From the NCBI GenBank assembly GCA_900608495.1, contig UWYT01000325.1, forward strand, positions 1-64,000: 64,000 nt of DNA. Direction: 5' to 3'. Numbering within the stretch: position 1 is the first letter of the stretch; each line of letters starts with the position of its first letter. The notes under the pieces were generated by a model. It was not told the origin of the DNA and searched no databases. It saw only the letters and a list, made by a program, of their open reading frames with translations. This DNA is from Olavius algarvensis spirochete endosymbiont (GTDB lineage: Bacteria > Spirochaetota > Spirochaetia > DSM-2461). The position numbers and the translations under genes were made by a program. Positions 37,473-47,084 of this stretch are shown one piece after another.

Positions 37473-38744
37473 ATGAGCAGCTTGACTCAGCGATTGGCCC
37501 ACCTGCGCGACCGCAAGCCTGCGATGCCAACAAAGTCAAGAGATATTTCGCCTGGGCCCGAGTGGAGTAAATACGGTGAGTTCGTGTGGGAACGTAGAAT
37601 AGAGCTTTCGCCAATACTGCCAAAAAAATTCAACACCACGTTTATATTGCCCGGAGAGCTTAGCACCGAGAATATACTTTTCTACGACTTGGAGACCACG
37701 GGCCTATCCGGAGGTTCCGGCAACACGGCCTTTCTAATTGGCATCGCCTGGCAAGAGGGCGACTGTTTCACGATTGCTCAGCTGTTTCTTGCCGATTATC
37801 CGGGCGAACAGATCTTACTACGGCGATATCAGGAATTAAGCCCCAGGGACTATCCGCAGATTTCCTATAACGGTCTTTCTTTTGACTATCAGGTGTTGAA
37901 GACGCGCTTCTTGATAAACCGAATGCCCGCATTGCATAGGAAGCAAATAGACTTGCTACATCCAACGCGCCGCTTATGGAAGACTATACTTGATAACTTC
38001 ACTCTTGGAACGGTTGAGAGAGAGCTCCTGGGAATTAATCGGATTAACGATCTTCCTGGAAGAGAAGTGCCTGATGCCTGGTTCGCCTGGCTTAGAGGAA
38101 ATCCAAATCGAATTGAAGAAGTATTTCAACACAATGTCAACGATATGATTTCATTGGCCAGATTGTTAGTTCTTTTGGAGCAATGCGGGATGTTAGGTGT
38201 GGAAGTAACGGAGAATTCGACTCCCAAACACAGTTTGAGTCGGCAGCTGCATGTCCAGGAGAAACTCCAAAGCCTGCCAAACGAGTTGCCGGAGAGGATT
38301 TATCGAGACCCCTCGGTGAGAAGTTCTTTGGAGTACAAACTGATGATGCCCAAACTCCCGGAGTGGAAAATGCCTTCATATTGGGGAATTGCGCGTCAGT
38401 GGGCTCTGAGCGATGTCTCGAAGGAACGGAAATCTCTGGAGCTTGGCTGGGCCGCCAAGGAAAAAAACTGCGGTCGCGAATTAGCCAGACGATTGAAGAG
38501 AGAACGGCATTACCATGCTTCCTATTCAATTTGGAAAGATTTATACGAGAGCGAAAAGAATTTTGTGTCAGCCATCGAATTGTCCAAACAGCTCGAACAC
38601 CAGATGAAAAATCCCGAAACGGCACTCAGCGTGCTTGATGGATTAGAGGATATTGCTCCAGGTATCAAAGAGCGAAAGCATCTTGCCTATCGCAAAAATC
38701 GCCTGAATCGAAAAATTGCGCGGGCGAGACTGTCTACAGGGTAA
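37473..38744 (+). CDS. mrfB: MrfB-type RNase H-like exonuclease
   Basis: A 423-residue DnaQ-like exonuclease. The first metal motif is FYDLETTGLSGG at about residue 69, the middle motif SYNGLSFDYQVLKTR follows, and the last is HNVNDMISLARLL. A TPR-like helical region forms the C terminus. ATG 37473 lies directly after the mrfA stop, so the pair is translationally coupled. In B. subtilis, MrfB is the nuclease partner of the MrfA helicase in repair of mitomycin C lesions. The 3' end overlaps glgA on the opposite strand by 11 bp. Confidence 0.87.
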   Translation: MSSLTQRLAHLRDRKPAMPTKSRDISPGPEWSKYGEFVWERRIELSPILPKKFNTTFILPGELSTENILFYDLETTGLSGGSGNTAFLIGIAWQEGDCFTIAQLFLADYPGEQILLRRYQELSPRDYPQISYNGLSFDYQVLKTRFLINRMPALHRKQIDLLHPTRRLWKTILDNFTLGTVERELLGINRINDLPGREVPDAWFAWLRGNPNRIEEVFQHNVNDMISLARLLVLLEQCGMLGVEVTENSTPKHSLSRQLHVQEKLQSLPNELPERIYRDPSVRSSLEYKLMMPKLPEWKMPSYWGIARQWALSDVSKERKSLELGWAAKEKNCGRELARRLKRERHYHASYSIWKDLYESEKNFVSAIELSKQLEHQMKNPETALSVLDGLEDIAPGIKERKHLAYRKNRLNRKIARARLSTG

Positions 38745-40242
38745 GTAGAGCTCGGCGAGCCTCTGTTCTGCGGAGCGCTTGAGACCGTTTGTAAACTTTC
38801 AAATAAAACCGCACCGAAGTCTTCCAATTGAAGCGCCGTTTCATTCCGCGCCTAATCGCGCCATGCATCGAACGTTTGTCACGGTGGAAAGCGATGGCTC
38901 GATTAATTGCGTTGGCTAAATCGGCGTTGCTGTATTTATCGAACACAAAACCATCCCCCTTGCGTGGGGATTCACTGATATCAATAACAGTATCCGCGAG
39001 ACCGCCAGTTCGTCTTACAATTGGCAGAGTTCCATAACGCATAGAATACATCTGATTCAACCCACATGGTTCATAACGACTTGGCATAAGGAAGAAATCC
39101 GATCCGGCCTCAATCAGTCTCGAGAAGCGATCGTCGAATGCAATTCTCACAGAACAATGATTCTTGAATATTTCACCAATCGCGCGAAAAGCATTCTCGT
39201 AAACAGTCTCGCCGGTGCCTAGAACTACCAGTTGAGCTCTGTCATCTCGAAAAGGTTTCATTGCGGCTCCGTGAATTTCGGTGAGGAGTTCCACTCCCTT
39301 TTGACTAGTCAATCTGGTAACCATACCAAAAACAGGGATATCGGGGTTACTGTCCAGTCCGGCTTCTTTTTGGAGTCGCGCTTTCAACCGAACCTTGCCA
39401 TAGAGCTTATTGCGATCATAATTATCCGGCTTTAACACTTCGTCATTCGCAGGATCCCATAAGTGGTAGTCCATTCCATTTAGTATGCCCGTGATGTTTT
39501 CTTTACGACTTATCAAAATCTCATCCAGACCCCCGGCCAGTTCAGGGCTCAAAATTTCTCTTGCATAGCTTGGTGAAACCGTTGTTATCTCATCAGCTGA
39601 TTTCAATCCCAGAACAAGAAAATTGAGGGAGTTCATGAATAAGACAGAATTTTCCTGATTTCTTTCCACTGCTTCAATTTGTCTGGGTGAGAAAATCAAA
39701 AGGTTGTTGGACGGAAAAACTCCCTGGTGTTCAATATTATGAATGGTTAGAATTGACGAGCTCCTCTCAAAATCCCCATTTCTCTCCGAATTTTTCAATA
39801 GCCAAGCTAATGGGGCCGTGGGCCAGTCGTGTACATGGAATATATCAGGAATCCAATTCAGGCTCCGACACAACTGCAATGCGGCGGCGCAGAGAAAACC
39901 GTAGCGAAGTGCATTGTCCGGCCAGGAATTAGAGCCGTCTGGCCCATAAATACCCTCCCGATCATAAAGATCTCGTCTCTCGAGAGCATACAGGGGAATT
40001 TCAGTTCCCACGAGTTTGCCGGCGTGAACCGCACACCACATCTCGCCCGGTCCCATTGGAACACCCAGCGGCTTAGTGAACCGTTTAAATGTATTTTCAT
40101 CAATGCCGGAATACATGGGGATCAAAATTCTGACATCGTGGCCTCTCTGATATAGGGCTTTGCAGAGCGCGGGGACAGCATCGGCCAGGCCGCCAACTTT
40201 TGCCAAGGGTGCCACCTCGCTGCTAATCATCAATATTTTCAC
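38734..40242 (-). CDS. glgA: Glycogen synthase (ADP-glucose dependent)
   Basis: It adds glucose from ADP-glucose to a growing glycogen chain. This is a GT-B fold enzyme of family GT5 with the KVGGL substrate loop at about residue 15 and the C-terminal signature SRYEPCGLNQMYSMRYG carrying the conserved Glu. The HVHDWPTAPL and ITTVSPSYA regions are typical. At 502 residues it has normal length. GTG 40242 starts 24 bp after the GH3 gene; trxB-GH3-glgA form one leftward operon. It is the companion of glgC. Confidence 0.94.
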   Translation of the reverse strand: MKILMISSEVAPLAKVGGLADAVPALCKALYQRGHDVRILIPMYSGIDENTFKRFTKPLGVPMGPGEMWCAVHAGKLVGTEIPLYALERRDLYDREGIYGPDGSNSWPDNALRYGFLCAAALQLCRSLNWIPDIFHVHDWPTAPLAWLLKNSERNGDFERSSSILTIHNIEHQGVFPSNNLLIFSPRQIEAVERNQENSVLFMNSLNFLVLGLKSADEITTVSPSYAREILSPELAGGLDEILISRKENITGILNGMDYHLWDPANDEVLKPDNYDRNKLYGKVRLKARLQKEAGLDSNPDIPVFGMVTRLTSQKGVELLTEIHGAAMKPFRDDRAQLVVLGTGETVYENAFRAIGEIFKNHCSVRIAFDDRFSRLIEAGSDFFLMPSRYEPCGLNQMYSMRYGTLPIVRRTGGLADTVIDISESPRKGDGFVFDKYSNADLANAINRAIAFHRDKRSMHGAIRRGMKRRFNWKTSVRFYLKVYKRSQALRRTEARRALLTL

Positions 40243-40266
40243 TTCACATTTCTCATAGATGGATGC

Positions 40267-42039
40267 TTACTTCATTGGGATTGGCAATTCACCCTCCGGT
40301 GTGAAATCTCCGATAAGGGCGGCAAAAGCTGCCCGAAAACTCTCCCTGCCGGTGCCGTAGGCCGCCAGTGAGGTTTGAACCCAATCCAGTGAATTTAAAT
40401 GGATGGGAGAGAGAACGGAAATGACAATAACCTTCTCAGCTATCGGTTCAAGTTCATTGAGCAGGATTCCCATCTCCGCATCCGGAAGTAGCACAATTAC
40501 TGAATCAAAGTTACGGGCAACTCGCAGAAGCTCTCTCCCCTCGCGGCGCAAATCCGCTCTGCTCTCAGCATAATCCAAAAACCACTGATACGCGTCCGGA
40601 TAGCGTTTGATTCCTTCGGTGAAGAAGTTGGCATAAGTTCCGGCCAACAGCACGCTTCCAGCCTGCTCTGGCTTGAGGGGGAGAAGTTCGGAGCGAAGCA
40701 GTGTGATACTTCGAGCAGCCTGTTCCAAAAAGAATGTAGCTGCTCCGGGTACGGATCTATCGGCTTTTGAGGCATCGGGGAGCAGTGGGATAGCGTTCGA
40801 CGACTTGAGATACTCTGCCTTGAGCGCAATAACGCGCCTGGCTGCCTCGCGAACACGGCGATTGAATTCATCTTCTCTCATCTGCTCAAGCAGATATTGG
40901 TGTATACTGCGACGATATGCCACGCTGCTGGATGCAAGAAGTATATCGGCGCCGGCAACCATCGCCTGATAACAAATTTTGGCGATGGGCATTCCGTTGT
41001 TTCTTGCACCGTACATAAACATATCATCGGTTATCGTAACGCCCTCGAAACCAAGTTCATCCCTCAGTAACTCGGTCGATATTGAGTATGAAAGCGTTGA
41101 GGGAATTTCGTCTCCAGTTATTTTGGGGAAGGCTAGGTGCCCCACCATTATCGCTGGAATGCCGGCAGCTATCATGATTTTGTAGGGAATCAGATCGCGG
41201 TTTCTCAGTGTATCCAAATCCGCATAAACCTTTGGGAGGGTTCCATGAGAATCGTCTTGGGTATCCCCATGGCCCGGGAAGTGTTTTGCCACACTGATGA
41301 TACCCACCTCCTTGTGCCCTCGAAAGAATGAAAGCCCTAAAATGGCGGTCCACTGTGGATCGGACATGAAAGCACGCGGTCCGATAACGTCTGCTTTCGG
41401 ATTGATGAAGATGTCCACTAAGGGGGCAAAATTTGTATTGATTCCAACAGCGGCTAACTCCTCTCCCAGAATCAAACCGGTTTTCCAGGCATCTATGGGA
41501 AGCTTATCTGCTCCCAGGGCCATGTTGCCGGGGGTTATAGAAGTGCTTCCTTTGACATGACGAACCCAACCACCCTCCTGGTCGGTAGCGATTAACAGTG
41601 GTATGCCAAACTTTGATGCGATGGCCTTGCTTTGATACTTCCCAACAGCTCCAGCCAATTCCGATAGGTCGTTGGCGTTCCAGCCATACACCTTTACTCC
41701 TCCAATTCCTTCCCATTCTATCCAGTGAAGAAGTTCCCTCTCAGGTGCTTTGCCCGGGTAGCCAAACATCAGAACTTGTCCTAGAGCCTCCCTGTTGCTC
41801 ATCACGTTCACAATACGAGTAGCAAGCTGTTTTGGAGCCAGTTTGTCGGAAAAATGAGGCAATCGATCAATAGGTTCTATCGGATTCCTGGAGCCCATTT
41901 TACCAGACAAGACGGGTGGCATCTTGACAGCCTTGTTCTTCAGTTCCGAAAGAAGTTCCGAAGAAAAGTGTCCTGTGTCAAACACCGTTCCAGAGGTTAG
42001 AAAAAATAGAAGAAGGCAGATAAATCGGCTCAAAATCAA
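40267..42039 (-). CDS. Exported family GH3 glycosidase (NagZ-like)
   Basis: A 590-residue protein with an N-terminal signal peptide (about residues 3-20) and a GH3 TIM barrel (about 75-400). The barrel bears the beta-N-acetylglucosaminidase loop KHFPGHGDTQDDSH, a catalytic His-Asp acid/base unit, and the nucleophile Asp in ITDDMFM. A second alpha/beta domain (about 430-590) follows, unlike cytoplasmic single-domain NagZ. It probably trims GlcNAc-containing muropeptides or glycans outside the cytoplasm. TTG 42039 overlaps the trxB stop by 4 bp. Substrate is an inference. Confidence 0.85.
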   Translation of the reverse strand: MILSRFICLLLFFLTSGTVFDTGHFSSELLSELKNKAVKMPPVLSGKMGSRNPIEPIDRLPHFSDKLAPKQLATRIVNVMSNREALGQVLMFGYPGKAPERELLHWIEWEGIGGVKVYGWNANDLSELAGAVGKYQSKAIASKFGIPLLIATDQEGGWVRHVKGSTSITPGNMALGADKLPIDAWKTGLILGEELAAVGINTNFAPLVDIFINPKADVIGPRAFMSDPQWTAILGLSFFRGHKEVGIISVAKHFPGHGDTQDDSHGTLPKVYADLDTLRNRDLIPYKIMIAAGIPAIMVGHLAFPKITGDEIPSTLSYSISTELLRDELGFEGVTITDDMFMYGARNNGMPIAKICYQAMVAGADILLASSSVAYRRSIHQYLLEQMREDEFNRRVREAARRVIALKAEYLKSSNAIPLLPDASKADRSVPGAATFFLEQAARSITLLRSELLPLKPEQAGSVLLAGTYANFFTEGIKRYPDAYQWFLDYAESRADLRREGRELLRVARNFDSVIVLLPDAEMGILLNELEPIAEKVIVISVLSPIHLNSLDWVQTSLAAYGTGRESFRAAFAALIGDFTPEGELPIPMK

Positions 42040-42989
42040 GCGGCTCCGCCGTAGATTTCACCCTTAATCGCATCAATGTAGGCAGCAGCCATATGGGCGG
42101 ATATTGCGCCCTCGCCGCATGCCACCACCACTTGACGGAAGGGTGTGGAGCGTACATCTCCAATCGTGTAAAGTCCTGGCTGCGTTGTTTCCATGTTTTG
42201 GTTCGTTACAATATAACCCGCCTCGTCCTTTTTCAGTTTCGGCACCAACGCGGTTTGTGGTATGGCACCCACGAAAATGAACACGGCATCGAAATTCTCT
42301 TCATATACCTTATTTTCAATGGTTCGCCTTAGTCTTACTCTGCGTACTTTGTCCTCGCCCAGAATTTTTTCTAAAACGTGATTGAAACGCACCTCGATAT
42401 TCGGATTTTTCAACACCCTGTCAGCCAGGGATTTCTGTGCTCTGAAGCGATCGCGCCGGTGTATTAGCGTGATTTTATCGCTGAGATTCGCAAGATACGC
42501 GGCCTCATCACAGGCAGCATCACCTCCGCCGACAACCAGAATTTTTTTGTTTTTAAAGAATGGTCCATCGCAGGTGGCGCAATAAGAAACTCCTCGGCCT
42601 GAAAATGTTTCCTCTCCAGGTATACCCAGGTGTTTGTGCTTTGCTCCAGTGGACAAAACAACGGTCCAGCTGCTGAAGCTTTCATCAAAGGTTTCAACGG
42701 TGAAAACATCTTGCGTTTTTTTTATCGCTGTCACGGTGGCAGATTTAATCATTGCTCCAAATTGCTCTGTCTGCTGTCGCATAAGCTCGCTGAATTCATA
42801 GCCGTTTATCGCCTTTGGGAAGCCCGGATAGTTTTCCATTTCATTGATAAGAAGAGCCGTTCCGCCGGGCGCCAATTCCTCTATAACCAATGTGCGTAAA
42901 TTGGCACGAGACCCATACTGGGCCGCACTCAGCCCGGCAGGGCCTCCGCCGACTACAATTAAATCCCATTCAGGTTGTATTTTCTTCAT
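42036..42989 (-). CDS. trxB: Thioredoxin reductase
   Basis: A flavoenzyme that passes electrons from NADPH to thioredoxin. It has an FAD-binding GGGPAGLSAAQYG near the N terminus, the redox-active CATC (CATCDGPFF, about residue 139), NADPH-binding GGGDAACDEAAYL, and a second FAD motif GLYTIGDVRS near the C terminus. At 317 residues it has normal length. The ribosome binding site AGGA lies about 7 nt before ATG 42989. It is the first gene of the leftward trxB-GH3-glgA operon. Confidence 0.95.
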   Translation of the reverse strand: MKKIQPEWDLIVVGGGPAGLSAAQYGSRANLRTLVIEELAPGGTALLINEMENYPGFPKAINGYEFSELMRQQTEQFGAMIKSATVTAIKKTQDVFTVETFDESFSSWTVVLSTGAKHKHLGIPGEETFSGRGVSYCATCDGPFFKNKKILVVGGGDAACDEAAYLANLSDKITLIHRRDRFRAQKSLADRVLKNPNIEVRFNHVLEKILGEDKVRRVRLRRTIENKVYEENFDAVFIFVGAIPQTALVPKLKKDEAGYIVTNQNMETTQPGLYTIGDVRSTPFRQVVVACGEGAISAHMAAAYIDAIKGEIYGGAA

Positions 42990-43164
42990 CCATATGTCCT
43001 TTTCGAAGACTAGTACAATATGGATGAATGAATCAATGATTTGTCGTGTAGGTAGACCATCATTTAGCTTTTTTGAGAGCCATAATGTTTCACTCTTCTG
43101 CCCTTAATAGCTTATTTTCGCCCTTTTTGCGAAAGACAGAATCAGAACTTCCCTAGGATTGATG

Positions 43165-43170
43165 TATAAT
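43165..43170 (+). promoter_or_regulatory. Perfect -10 box before the transglutaminase-like gene
   Basis: TATAAT lies 6 bp before the in-frame ATG at 43177, with no convincing -35 hexamer and no Shine-Dalgarno sequence. Transcription would begin at or next to the ATG. Confidence 0.45.
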
Positions 43171-43176
43171 ATATGC

Positions 43177-44646
43177 ATGATGTCATTTATCAAGCTTCGC
43201 ACATTCGGCAAATTGTCTGCTCGTTCGCGGCATTGCTGTTGGTTGTTCGTGGTTTGTATATGGGTGTTCACGGGGGGAGAGCCTTTGTATTCCGAGGTTC
43301 GAATAGTTCCAGATGAAGCTGTGCTCGCCATTGGAGAAGCAAACGAGCCTTTGCCCCTGGAAGCATTGATACGTGCCGCATTTTTGGCCTCGGGAGCGAA
43401 ACATGAAGAGCTAAATGGGAGAATAGAAGCAATACTGGAAATAATCGATTCACTTGGCCCCCTTGCCTCGCTTGAAATGACAAGTAAGGGCGAGGCACTG
43501 CTGGAGTGGATTCACGAAAATTTGTTGACACGCTATGTGGAACTTCAAACCTCCTTAATTGTTTTGCTGGAAAAAGGAACTTATAACTGCGTATCTTCGG
43601 CCATTCTATATATGTTGCTGGCCAGGGGGATTGGAATACCAATTCACGGTGTTCTAACTGAAGATCATGCATTTTGTCATATTCCTGTGGCGGGTGGAGC
43701 TATCGGGATCGATGTGGAGACTACGACGATACATGGCTTTGATGTTGGTTCGCGTAAACTTGCACGGGATTCGTTTACTAGACGCACAGGTTTCACCTAT
43801 ATTCCGGCCGGGAAACAACGCAGGGATATCGGAGAAAAGGAGCTCATCTCCCTGATTTATCAAAACCGAATATCTATGTTGCAGAAATCCGGTGGCTGGA
43901 ACGAGGCGGTAGGTCTATCGCTTGATAGATGGGCTCTAACGAGAAGTCAGGCTGTAATGGAATACTATCTGTTGTCAGTTAGAAATTATGCCATCTACCT
44001 CAATGAACAAAAACGTCAGGTGGAAGCTCTGCACTTCTTGGGTGAAGTAGCAAAGACTCTGGGCAGAAATCATGGACTTGAGGATATCGCGTCGATGCTG
44101 CTAGGGAATGCGGTTATTCTCAATTTAAGAGGAAATCAGATTGAGGAGGCCCGCGCGATTCTTGAGGATGAAAGACTAAGGGTACTTGTATCGGAAGATT
44201 TTTTGACCGCACGTCGAAAAGAAATCATGAGGCACGAACTTGAAATAACTGTTAAAGGCGTCAAAGATGATCTCTCATTTCATGTCTCACTGACTGAAGT
44301 GAATAAGGCGCTGGCGACTGATGTCATAGATGTCAAAAGATGGGAGGAGCTAACCGTGTTTCTTTGGACTAAGGAAACCCAGCGCAAAGCTGTTGATGGG
44401 GATTGGTTGGCCGGCTGGTTATTTCTGGAAACTGCGCCAGAATCCGTCCGAGTAATTTCAGGATGGGATTCCCTGGAAGCCACGTACGAATACAACGCCA
44501 CCATCACTTATCATAATCGTTTTGTCACAGCCCTGAGGCAGAGACGTATCGATACGGCTAACAGAATTCTAAACGAGGGACTTGAGCTATTTCCCGATTC
44601 TTCCATTTTGATTGCCGACAAGAAATTACTTGCAGAGCAGCAATAG
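43177..44646 (+). CDS. Exported transglutaminase/Cys-protease-fold protein with helical repeats
   Basis: A 489-residue protein with a signal-type N terminus (about residues 18-35, CCWLFVVCIWVF). Next comes a papain-like core similar to transglutaminase-core/SirB1 families: nucleophile Cys in YNCVSSAILYMLLA (about 138), His in DHAFCHIP (about 165), and acidic residues in IGIDVETT. A C-terminal TPR-like region follows. Similar proteins occur in spirochaetes; the substrate is unknown. ATG 43177 lies directly behind a TATAAT box, so a leaderless mRNA is possible; ATG 43180 is an alternative. It precedes the flagellar flgN operon but has its own promoter. Confidence 0.7.
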   Translation: MMSFIKLRTFGKLSARSRHCCWLFVVCIWVFTGGEPLYSEVRIVPDEAVLAIGEANEPLPLEALIRAAFLASGAKHEELNGRIEAILEIIDSLGPLASLEMTSKGEALLEWIHENLLTRYVELQTSLIVLLEKGTYNCVSSAILYMLLARGIGIPIHGVLTEDHAFCHIPVAGGAIGIDVETTTIHGFDVGSRKLARDSFTRRTGFTYIPAGKQRRDIGEKELISLIYQNRISMLQKSGGWNEAVGLSLDRWALTRSQAVMEYYLLSVRNYAIYLNEQKRQVEALHFLGEVAKTLGRNHGLEDIASMLLGNAVILNLRGNQIEEARAILEDERLRVLVSEDFLTARRKEIMRHELEITVKGVKDDLSFHVSLTEVNKALATDVIDVKRWEELTVFLWTKETQRKAVDGDWLAGWLFLETAPESVRVISGWDSLEATYEYNATITYHNRFVTALRQRRIDTANRILNEGLELFPDSSILIADKKLLAEQQ

Positions 44647-44653
44647 CTTTTCC

Positions 44654-44681
44654 TAAATTCACCTACGAAAACTGCCGAGGA
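44654..44681 (+). promoter_or_regulatory. Possible sigma-28 (FliA) promoter of the flgN-csrA operon
   Basis: TAAA at 44654-44657, a 16-bp spacer and GCCGAGGA at 44674-44681. The sigma-28 consensus is TAAA, 15 bp, GCCGATAA; the -10 part matches 6 of 8. This would put flgN, flgK, flgL, fliW and csrA under late flagellar control, as in other bacteria. Confidence 0.45.
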
Positions 44682-44707
44682 TGGAAGAAGGGTGGTTTAA
44701 GCTTGGG

Positions 44708-45193
44708 ATGTGTGTGAACGATCAAAGGCAGTGGGAAAACCTCGTAGACTTGATGGAAATGGAACGGGGAATACTCGAAAGCTGCAACGAGTTATCAATT
44801 GACATACGAGCGAGTCTTCACGCGAGAAATTGGCCGGCACTGGAACCAGCACTAAAACGTTTGGATATTTTGGCCAGGGACTTGGAAGACATTGAGAGCA
44901 AGAGATTAACTCTCAGCGAAAATTTGGGCGACAAGTTCATCGAAAAAAAAGTAATGGAATTGCCGGATGAACTTCGCAAGCGTTTCCATTACTTGAAATT
45001 TGAGCTGAAGGCCAGCTTACTCAAGGTTGGAAGTCGCGTCAGCGGTATAGCTGCCTACACGGAATCACGGGAGGGGTTAGTGCGTGAGCTGATGGAGGTT
45101 TTGATTCCATCTGCTCAAGGCCGTGTATACAACAAGCAGGGGCAGGCAGTTTCAACCAGCGGGAATCCACTAGTTGTTTCCCATAAATTGTAG
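44708..45193 (+). CDS. flgN: FlgN-like export chaperone
   Basis: FlgN binds FlgK and FlgL in the cytoplasm and delivers them to the flagellar export gate. The protein is small (about 161 residues), wholly helical and charged, with the FlgN pattern (LVDLMEMERGILESCNEL at the N terminus) and a Ser/Gly-rich tail. Identity rests largely on its place before flgK-flgL. ATG 44708 is chosen because ATG 44681 falls inside the candidate sigma-28 -10 box and has its GAGG in direct contact; neither start has an ideal ribosome binding site. Confidence 0.75.
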   Translation: MCVNDQRQWENLVDLMEMERGILESCNELSIDIRASLHARNWPALEPALKRLDILARDLEDIESKRLTLSENLGDKFIEKKVMELPDELRKRFHYLKFELKASLLKVGSRVSGIAAYTESREGLVRELMEVLIPSAQGRVYNKQGQAVSTSGNPLVVSHKL

Positions 45194-45205
45194 AGGATTA
45201 CTAAC

Positions 45206-47083
45206 ATGTCTAATAGCTTTAGTGGAATAGAAATTGGCAAACGAAGTCTGAATACACATCAGTTGGCTCTGAACACTGTCGGGCATAATCTCTCGAATGC
45301 ATCTGTGGAGGGATATTCTCGTCAAAGAGTAATCATGCGCTCAGTCGATGCCCTTTATCGTCCACAGTTAAACCGAGAGGAAAGAGCCGGGCAAATTGGA
45401 CAGGGCGTGGAAGCCGCAAGTATTGAACGTGTTAGAGATAAGCTTCTAGAGAATAGGATATTGGCTCAGATTGATGATGTGGGATATTGGCGCACGCGGG
45501 ATACTTATCTACTTCAGGTTGAACAGATTCACCTTGAACCCTACGACAATTCCGTACGAGCTTTGATGGATGCATTCTGGCAGGGATGGCAAGAACTTTC
45601 TGTTCATCCCGACGGAGAAGCGGAACGACAAGCAGTTCTAAGGCGAGGAGAATCGCTCATGGACGGCGTCAACCGACGTTACAGCAGGCTCAAGGAAGTC
45701 CGAAACATGATAGACGAGGACTTAGTTGTTTCTGTGGGCGAAGTGAATGGAATACTAACTGATATCAAGGAACTCAATGAAGAAATAGTTAAGTCCGAAG
45801 CCATGGACGATAACCCGAACGACCTGTACGACAGGCGCGATTTGCTGGTTAATAAACTGGCCGACTATCTAACTATTACCGTGGATAATCGAGATCCCGA
45901 TGAATTCCTTGTTCACACGGGAGGTTTTCATTTAATACAGGGAGCTCAGGTTTCCTATATAACGACCGATCCGAATCCCGATAATGAAGGTTATCACGAT
46001 ATTCGTTGGGAGACTGACGGCGAACTTCTGATACCGCGATACGGCAAATTCGGTTCATTGCTTGAGTTGCGAGACATAGATATCCGCGACGAAATTCAGT
46101 CGCTCGATGAAATGACAATGGCTTTTGCAGACCTGGTTAATGAAATACATCGAGAGGCCTGGTCTGCCAAAGGGATCACCGACACGATTTTTTTCCGAGA
46201 GTATCCTTTTGTAGACAATGTTTCGGGAAACTATGACCGGGACGGCGACGGTGTGCTGGATTCAACTTACATCTATCGTCTGTCGGGAAGCAACGAATTG
46301 AATCTCAGGGCAGTAATTGGTTTTGCTGGAACAATCACTATCGATGGGATTGAAGGACCAGTGGATATCCCGTATACAGCTGTCGATACTGTAGAAATGG
46401 TTTTGGACAGAATCAATTCTTCGGTAAGCGAGATTAGCGCCAGATTGAACTGGAATGGAAGGTTGGAACTTCGCGCAGGGACAGCCGAAGAAATTGATAA
46501 TCCTGACTTTGTAATCAGGCACGTTGAAGATTCAGGGCAGTTTTTAACAGGTTATGCAGGTCTGCTCGGGGGGAGCGGGCCTCTGGCGGCATACGACTGG
46601 CAGGTTCCGGATGCTGCCCTAAGCCTGCAACCTGGTGAAACTGCATTCTCAATTTCGCCTTTAAGCCATCCCTCAGGTTGGCTTAGGGTGAATGAGGAAC
46701 TAGTTGTCGATCCTTCAAAGATTGTCGCCTCGCTCAGCGAAACGGGATACACCCCATCGGGAGGCGACAACAGGGCCGCACTCGCTATCGCCCAGCTTCG
46801 ACATCATCCTGTACTTGAAGATCAGAACGGCACCTTCGATGATTGGTTTGCCTTAGCTGCGGCGAATATCGGTTTAAAGGGTGAAATAGCCGCCCAGACA
46901 AAAGAAAGTCAGGACTTGGTGATAAAAGAGCTTGAAGACCTAAGACAGTCGATTTCCGGAGTGAATCTGGACGAGGAATTCTCCGAGATGATTAAATTCC
47001 AGCATGGATATAATGCCGCCGCCAGATTTATTACAACCATCGATAAAATGCTTGAAACTATAATCAACAGATTGGGGGTTTAG
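45206..47083 (+). CDS. flgK: Flagellar hook-associated protein 1
   Basis: FlgK forms the first junction ring between hook and filament. It has a conserved N-terminal helix region (FSGIEIGKRSLNTHQLALN, then TVGHNLSNASVEGYSRQRV) and a C-terminal helix region (GVNLDEEFSEMIKFQ, then YNAAARFITTIDKMLETI). A beta-rich centre lies between them. At 625 residues it has normal length. AGAGGA lies 8 nt before ATG 45206. In spirochaetes it caps the hook of each periplasmic flagellum. flgL follows after one base. Confidence 0.95.
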   Translation: MSNSFSGIEIGKRSLNTHQLALNTVGHNLSNASVEGYSRQRVIMRSVDALYRPQLNREERAGQIGQGVEAASIERVRDKLLENRILAQIDDVGYWRTRDTYLLQVEQIHLEPYDNSVRALMDAFWQGWQELSVHPDGEAERQAVLRRGESLMDGVNRRYSRLKEVRNMIDEDLVVSVGEVNGILTDIKELNEEIVKSEAMDDNPNDLYDRRDLLVNKLADYLTITVDNRDPDEFLVHTGGFHLIQGAQVSYITTDPNPDNEGYHDIRWETDGELLIPRYGKFGSLLELRDIDIRDEIQSLDEMTMAFADLVNEIHREAWSAKGITDTIFFREYPFVDNVSGNYDRDGDGVLDSTYIYRLSGSNELNLRAVIGFAGTITIDGIEGPVDIPYTAVDTVEMVLDRINSSVSEISARLNWNGRLELRAGTAEEIDNPDFVIRHVEDSGQFLTGYAGLLGGSGPLAAYDWQVPDAALSLQPGETAFSISPLSHPSGWLRVNEELVVDPSKIVASLSETGYTPSGGDNRAALAIAQLRHHPVLEDQNGTFDDWFALAAANIGLKGEIAAQTKESQDLVIKELEDLRQSISGVNLDEEFSEMIKFQHGYNAAARFITTIDKMLETIINRLGV

Positions 47084-47084
47084 T

